From Cacconaster sp964598495 (GTDB lineage: Bacteria; Bacteroidota; Bacteroidia; Bacteroidales; UBA932): 33,186 nucleotides of DNA. A program made the translations under genes and the position numbers. This document shows positions 29,670 through 33,186 of this stretch, one piece after another (the stretch's first letter is position 1; the number at the start of each line of letters is the position of its first letter). The stretch is taken from the NCBI GenBank assembly GCA_964598495.1, contig CAZRBY010000019.1, forward strand, positions 1 to 33,186. The letters are read 5' to 3'. The notes beneath the pieces are model-generated. The model saw only the letters and a list, made by a program, of their open reading frames with translations, had not been told where the DNA came from and did not search any database.

Positions 29670-31898
29670 ATGAAAAAAACATTTTTATCAGCAGCATTTC
29701 TGCTGCTTTGTGCGCCTTCTTTTGCGCAACAATCTACACAAAACATTTTGCCTGATTCGGACGAATCACACAAGCACTACACTATCGACAGTACCATCGT
29801 TATCGCCTCGAGGGCGCAATCCGGTACGCCTGTCACATCCACCGAAATCAAGAGGGAGCAACTCTCGAAAGCCGGCACCATGACTTCGCTGCCGATGCTT
29901 CTTTCGCTGCAGCCCTCCGTGGTGGCCACTAATGAAGGTGGCACCGGCCTTGGCTACTCAAAAATGAGGGTAAGGGGTAGTGATGCTACCCGCATTAATG
30001 TCAACATCAACGGCATCACGCTCAATGATGCCGAGTCGCAGACGGTCTTTTGGGTCAATATACCGGGAATATCGGGATTTCTGGAGTCAGTACAGCTGCA
30101 AAGGGGAGCAGGCACTTCGGTCAACGGAGCAGGGTCTTTCGGTGCAACTCTCAATATGAGCACCCTGGGGGCTACTGAGAAACCCTATGCCAATATCGAA
30201 CTCTCCGGAGGCTCCTGGCTAACCGGTAGCGCTACTGTAGGAGTAGGCACAGGACGTAGCGAGAAGGGCCTATCATTTGATATGAGGTACTCGTATAATA
30301 CCACTGAAGGCTATATCCGCAACGCTTTTGCGCGGCTACACTCCGCCTATGCGAGTCTGGGATCTATGCACGGCTCAAATTCTTTCAAACTAAACTGGAT
30401 CCTCGGCAAACAGCGCAGCGGCATCACATGGGAGGGTATTCCTGCGGATAAGCTGGGGAGTGATCGCAGGTACAATCCGGCAGGAGAGTTCACCGATGAG
30501 TCTGGTAATGTTTGCTATTATGACAATGAGACCGACAACTATTTGCAGAATCATCTGCAGGGTATCTGGGTTCACCAATTTAACCCGAACCTCTCTATGA
30601 GCACTACTCTGAACTATACCCGCGGAGCAGGTTATTACGAGAATTACAAGGCGGGGAAAAAGTTTTCCGATTACGGATTGCAGGAGCAGACGGTGGGAGG
30701 GGTTCGTTACAAACGAAGCGATGTGATAGTCAGACAGCAAATGGCAAATAACAATTTTGCCGCCCTAGCCAATATGAAATATGTTGGAGAGGGATTCTTT
30801 TTACTGGGTAATTTCTCCTTGTCTTTCTATGACGGTGACCACTACGGTAATTTGGTTTGGGCAAAATACAATGAGAAAATTCCGGCTAATTGGAGCTGGT
30901 ATCTCAACACCGGCTTGAAGAGGGATCTTTCCGGATTTTTAAGAGGAGAAGGGGATATTATTGGTGGCAGGATGCACCTCTACGGTGATATTCAGTATCG
31001 TAATGTAAATTATGAACTATCGGGAATAGATAAGGATTTTATAGCTTTGGATAAGGATTTCGTCTATAATTTCTTCAATCCAAAGGGAGGATTTACATGG
31101 AATTTTGATAGCCATTCGAAAGCCTACGCATCTCTGGCAGTTGCTCACAAGGAGCCTTCGCGCAGTGATATCAAAGAGGCAATCAAGGCGGGAGAGGGTG
31201 ATCGCATTTTGCCGGAGCGGATGCTGGACTGGGAGTTCGGATACGATTATACTTCCTCATCTTTTGCTCTCTCGGCGAATATATACCTTATGGAGTATCG
31301 CAATCAGCTACTTGAGACCGGAAAGATTACGGAAACAGGATACAGGGTTAAGGAGAATGTGGAGCGCAGCTATAGACGAGGTATCGAGTTCTCTGCCGGC
31401 TGGCAGGCGCTGCGCAGGTTGAGGTTTGATGCAAATCTCGCATTGAGCCGCAACCGCATAAAGGAGTGCAATCTCTGGGTGGATAGATATGATAATCCAG
31501 ACCAATGGAATCCCCTGCCACAGGCAGTGCAACATATCGAAAATGGAGAGATATTGATGTCCCCGCCTATTGTAGGAATGGCTATGGCCACCTGGACTCC
31601 TATTGACAAACTCTCTTTATCCCTTCGGGGAAAATATGTCGGGAAACAATATTATGACAACACCTCTTGCGAGGAACGCTCACTGCCGGCATATACTGTT
31701 TTTTCTGCAGATGCGCATTATACATGGAAAAACATCGGCATCTCGCTTTATGCCGACAATCTGCTCAATCGCAAATATGTGGCTGATGCCTGGGTTTATC
31801 GAGCCTCTTTTGCGGATGGAAGTGCAGATTATATAGAGGCTGGATACTTCCCGCAGGCAGGATTCAATTTTATGGTCAAACTTGAATTCAAGTTTTGA
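29670..31898 (+). CDS. TonB-dependent outer-membrane receptor, probably for thiamin
   Basis: This is a 742-residue receptor with a signal peptide (MKKTFLSAAFLLLCAPSFA). A possible TonB box follows (STIVIAS, about 41-47). The plug domain is at about 50-170 (MRVRGSDATRINVNINGITLND, GFLESVQLQRGAGTS), and a 22-strand-type barrel ends in the aromatic VKLEFKF. Substrate is inferred from the TPP riboswitch directly upstream: receptors in this arrangement are predicted or shown to import thiamin in Bacteroidetes. Unlike many such loci, no pnuT-type inner-membrane transporter or thiamin kinase follows. The next item is a 35-codon ORF and tRNA-Cys. Confidence 0.92.
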   Translation: MKKTFLSAAFLLLCAPSFAQQSTQNILPDSDESHKHYTIDSTIVIASRAQSGTPVTSTEIKREQLSKAGTMTSLPMLLSLQPSVVATNEGGTGLGYSKMRVRGSDATRINVNINGITLNDAESQTVFWVNIPGISGFLESVQLQRGAGTSVNGAGSFGATLNMSTLGATEKPYANIELSGGSWLTGSATVGVGTGRSEKGLSFDMRYSYNTTEGYIRNAFARLHSAYASLGSMHGSNSFKLNWILGKQRSGITWEGIPADKLGSDRRYNPAGEFTDESGNVCYYDNETDNYLQNHLQGIWVHQFNPNLSMSTTLNYTRGAGYYENYKAGKKFSDYGLQEQTVGGVRYKRSDVIVRQQMANNNFAALANMKYVGEGFFLLGNFSLSFYDGDHYGNLVWAKYNEKIPANWSWYLNTGLKRDLSGFLRGEGDIIGGRMHLYGDIQYRNVNYELSGIDKDFIALDKDFVYNFFNPKGGFTWNFDSHSKAYASLAVAHKEPSRSDIKEAIKAGEGDRILPERMLDWEFGYDYTSSSFALSANIYLMEYRNQLLETGKITETGYRVKENVERSYRRGIEFSAGWQALRRLRFDANLALSRNRIKECNLWVDRYDNPDQWNPLPQAVQHIENGEILMSPPIVGMAMATWTPIDKLSLSLRGKYVGKQYYDNTSCEERSLPAYTVFSADAHYTWKNIGISLYADNLLNRKYVADAWVYRASFADGSADYIEAGYFPQAGFNFMVKLEFKF

Positions 31899-31902
31899 AA
31901 AA

Positions 31903-32010
31903 ATGGCTTGCCTCGAGGTCATGAATGGTACAAGTGGAAGCGCAAACGGCCGTAAGTGGGGCAATATTGTTGGATTCTTCAAAAAAATGGCTATATTTGT
32001 AGCCCCTTAA
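31903..32010 (+). CDS. Candidate 35-residue small protein
   Basis: An ATG four bases after the receptor stop opens 35 codons (MACLEVMNGTSGSANGRK, then WGNIVGFFKKMAIFVAP). The second half could form a cationic amphipathic helix. It might be translated on the receptor mRNA. Against this, its 3' half contains the tRNA-Cys promoter (TTG at 31970-31972 and TATATTTG at 31992-31999), so those bases are already explained. Chance is a fair alternative. Confidence 0.25.
   Translation: MACLEVMNGTSGSANGRKWGNIVGFFKKMAIFVAP
31969..31999 (+). promoter_or_regulatory. Promoter of tRNA-Cys
   Basis: GTTG (31969-31972), 19 bases, then TATATTTG (31992-31999) fits the Bacteroidetes consensus. The tRNA begins 15 bases after the box. 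Confidence 0.8.
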
Positions 32011-32013
32011 TCC

Positions 32014-32085
32014 GGTGCCTTGGATGAGTGGCTTAGTCAGCGGTCTGCAAAACCGTTTACGGCGGTTCGAATCCGCCAGGCACCT
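32014..32085 (+). tRNA. tRNA-Cys (anticodon GCA)
   Basis: Acceptor arms ggtgcct (32014-32020) and aggcacc (32078-32084) pair, with discriminator U. The anticodon loop CTGCAAA shows GCA; the T arm is GGCGGTTCGAATCCGCC. CCA is not encoded. The last bases of the tRNA are part of the inverted repeat that follows. Confidence 0.97.
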
Positions 32086-32132
32086 CAAAAGAACTCCCCG
32101 AAGCCACGCTTCGGGGAGTTCTTTTGAGGTGC
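32080..32132 (+). repeat. 25-bp perfect inverted repeat including the tRNA-Cys 3' end (also terminator)
   Basis: The left arm 32080-32104 and right arm 32108-32132 are exact reverse complements around the loop CAC. The inner part (CTCCCCGAAGC / GCTTCGGGGAG with flanking AAAAGAA and TTCTTTT) is a typical bidirectional terminator. The outermost seven bases on the left, GCACCTC, are the 3' end of tRNA-Cys plus one base, repeated inverted on the right. Confidence 0.9.
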
Positions 32133-32193
32133 AGTCGCTCAGCTTCGCTTCGCTCCTTATCTACCCCTCCCACAGAGCTGAGAGGCACTATAA

Positions 32194-33186
32194 TCATAAT
32201 TTGATTAGGGTTCTGTCTCCCTCTGATTTAGTTTCACCATTCTTCTGTTTGAAGGAGTTGAAGTTGTATGAAATGCCTACCCAAAACATTCGGCTCTTCA
32301 TGGTACTTATGTTTGTCAAATCAAAGATCTTGTTGCTTGACTGCACTTGCCATTTATATGTATTGAATGCGTCAGTAAGGAGCAAGGATACACTCATCGC
32401 TCCCTTCAGAAATGTGTGCTTCAATCCGACATTCATATGATGTGTGAGTGATGTCGTTAGTTGAGGAAAATATTGCGGTGTTGTGAGAAAATATTGTATC
32501 TGTATATCAGTAGATTTTCCAATCAGGAAATCAACGAGCAAATTACTGTTGTTTGACCAACCTCTGTTATTTATTTCAGCCCCTGCAAAGTTGCCTCTGG
32601 TGTCAACATAGAAGGTGTTTGTACTCAGTGTAGCGGTCATCCATTTTGAAGGAAGCAACTTAAGTGAAATTTCCGTTCCGCTCTTTAGGTCTGAAGTGCC
32701 GTTTATGTATGTCGTGATAAGCAGACCATCCGATATTTTCGTTATCTGTGAAATGTATCCCGTAGTATAGTTCAAATAGGCATCCGCAAATAATTGCACA
32801 TATCTGCTTTTAAGAGTGTAGCTTAGGTCCAGTTTTGAAGACTTCTCCGGTCTTAGCTTCATGTTGCCCTGCTCAAAAGTCGAGGCATCCACCATGCTCA
32901 TATAGGGATTTAGCTGAGGGTAGATGGGCCTTCCGATACGGCGTGTAAAAGCAAAGGAAATATCCTGACTCTCTGTCAGATTATATGTCCCGGACAAACT
33001 CGGAGCAATAAATAAATCGTTATTTCTCTCTTCTAGTTTTTCCCGATTACTTTCCAATGTGACAGTACTGAACTCTCCTCTTAAGCCTGCTTTATAAGTA
33101 AATTTACCTTTATTTGATGAGAATAAAATGTAAGCTGCGTTTACAAGCTCTGTATGCTGTAAGTCGTTGCTGAATATCTCCGAGTA
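32194..33186 (-). CDS. Outer-membrane beta-barrel/TonB-dependent receptor family protein (5' truncated)
   Basis: The C-terminal 330 residues of an outer-membrane protein are present; the frame is open to the right edge, so the start lies outside the window. Segments such as FTRRIGRPIYPQLNPYMSMVD, RPEKSSKLDLSYTL, DAYLNYTTGYISQ and FWVGISYNFNSFKQK match the OMP_b-brl_3 barrel family common in Bacteroidetes. Those proteins usually have an N-terminal carboxypeptidase-like domain and plug, not visible here. Alternating strands with aromatic girdle residues fit a large barrel. The substrate cannot be judged. Its end faces tRNA-Cys, 62 bases from the inverted repeat, which may also terminate it. Confidence 0.88.
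   Translation of the reverse strand, partial: YSEIFSNDLQHTELVNAAYILFSSNKGKFTYKAGLRGEFSTVTLESNREKLEERNNDLFIAPSLSGTYNLTESQDISFAFTRRIGRPIYPQLNPYMSMVDASTFEQGNMKLRPEKSSKLDLSYTLKSRYVQLFADAYLNYTTGYISQITKISDGLLITTYINGTSDLKSGTEISLKLLPSKWMTATLSTNTFYVDTRGNFAGAEINNRGWSNNSNLLVDFLIGKSTDIQIQYFLTTPQYFPQLTTSLTHHMNVGLKHTFLKGAMSVSLLLTDAFNTYKWQVQSSNKIFDLTNISTMKSRMFWVGISYNFNSFKQKNGETKSEGDRTLIKL

Noticed and set aside
1..33186. Search for CRISPR arrays, transposase genes and integrases
   Set aside because: No spaced direct repeats of CRISPR type and no transposase or integrase motifs were seen in any frame.

Overview
The window looks like chromosomal DNA from a Bacteroidales bacterium, probably gut-associated. 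The grounds are family content (HU-CCDC81-type protein, OMP_b-brl_3 barrel, TonB-dependent receptors, lipoproteins with acidic residues after the cysteine, a propeller-type glutaminyl cyclase lipoprotein) and about a dozen copies of the Bacteroidetes -7 promoter box TAnnTTTG just upstream of genes and RNAs. I do not call a genus. One 10-N scaffold gap lies at 24232-24241.

Layout. 1-5198 (+): tail of an unidentified gene, a terminator, an HU-CCDC81-type membrane protein followed by dnaG, then metG. 5199-6885: an AT-rich three-gene minus-strand cassette (RelE/HigB-like protein, HTH protein, SecB-like protein) that resembles a toxin-antitoxin-chaperone module and is bordered by related short GC-rich repeats. 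6886-9074 (-): recA followed by trpS. 9205-15717 (+): a tight six-gene run rlmN, patatin/BamA-type outer-membrane protein, recX, prfB (with a programmed +1 frameshift), tpiA, prmA. 15698-17560 (-): a surface beta-helix lipoprotein overlapping the end of prmA. 17692-19209: tRNA-Leu(UAG) (+), an MFS transporter and tRNA-Thr(CGU) (-). 19285-20944 (+): a tyrosine phenol-lyase/tryptophanase-family gene preceded by a 21-codon leader peptide with six consecutive Tyr codons and a terminator/antiterminator pair. 20969-22156 (-): RNase P RNA followed by a DUF1460 lipoprotein. 22270-24187 (+): a small exported protein, a two-TM protein and a Na+/Ca2+ exchanger-family protein. 24194-28721 (-): an apparent five-gene operon of acyl-ACP thioesterase, steroid 5-alpha-reductase homologue, small lipoprotein, Old-Yellow-Enzyme-type reductase and GH18 lipoprotein. 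28767-31898 (+): glutaminyl cyclase lipoprotein, then a TPP riboswitch and a TonB-dependent receptor, probably for thiamin. 32014-32085: tRNA-Cys(GCA), whose 3' end is built into a 25-bp perfect inverted repeat. 32194-33186 (-): a 5'-truncated outer-membrane barrel protein.

The points most worth following up are: (1) the Tyr-codon attenuator in front of a PLP lyase that carries the TPL-type substrate residues but lacks the usual PLP-contacting Arg; (2) the operon pairing a human-SRD5A-like 5-alpha-reductase with an OYE-type reductase, which suggests 3-oxo-delta4 steroid or bile-acid reduction; (3) the putative SecB-assisted toxin-antitoxin cassette; (4) the RecA Walker A variant GPEARGKT. All assignments come from reading the sequence and from remembered family features; no searches were run.
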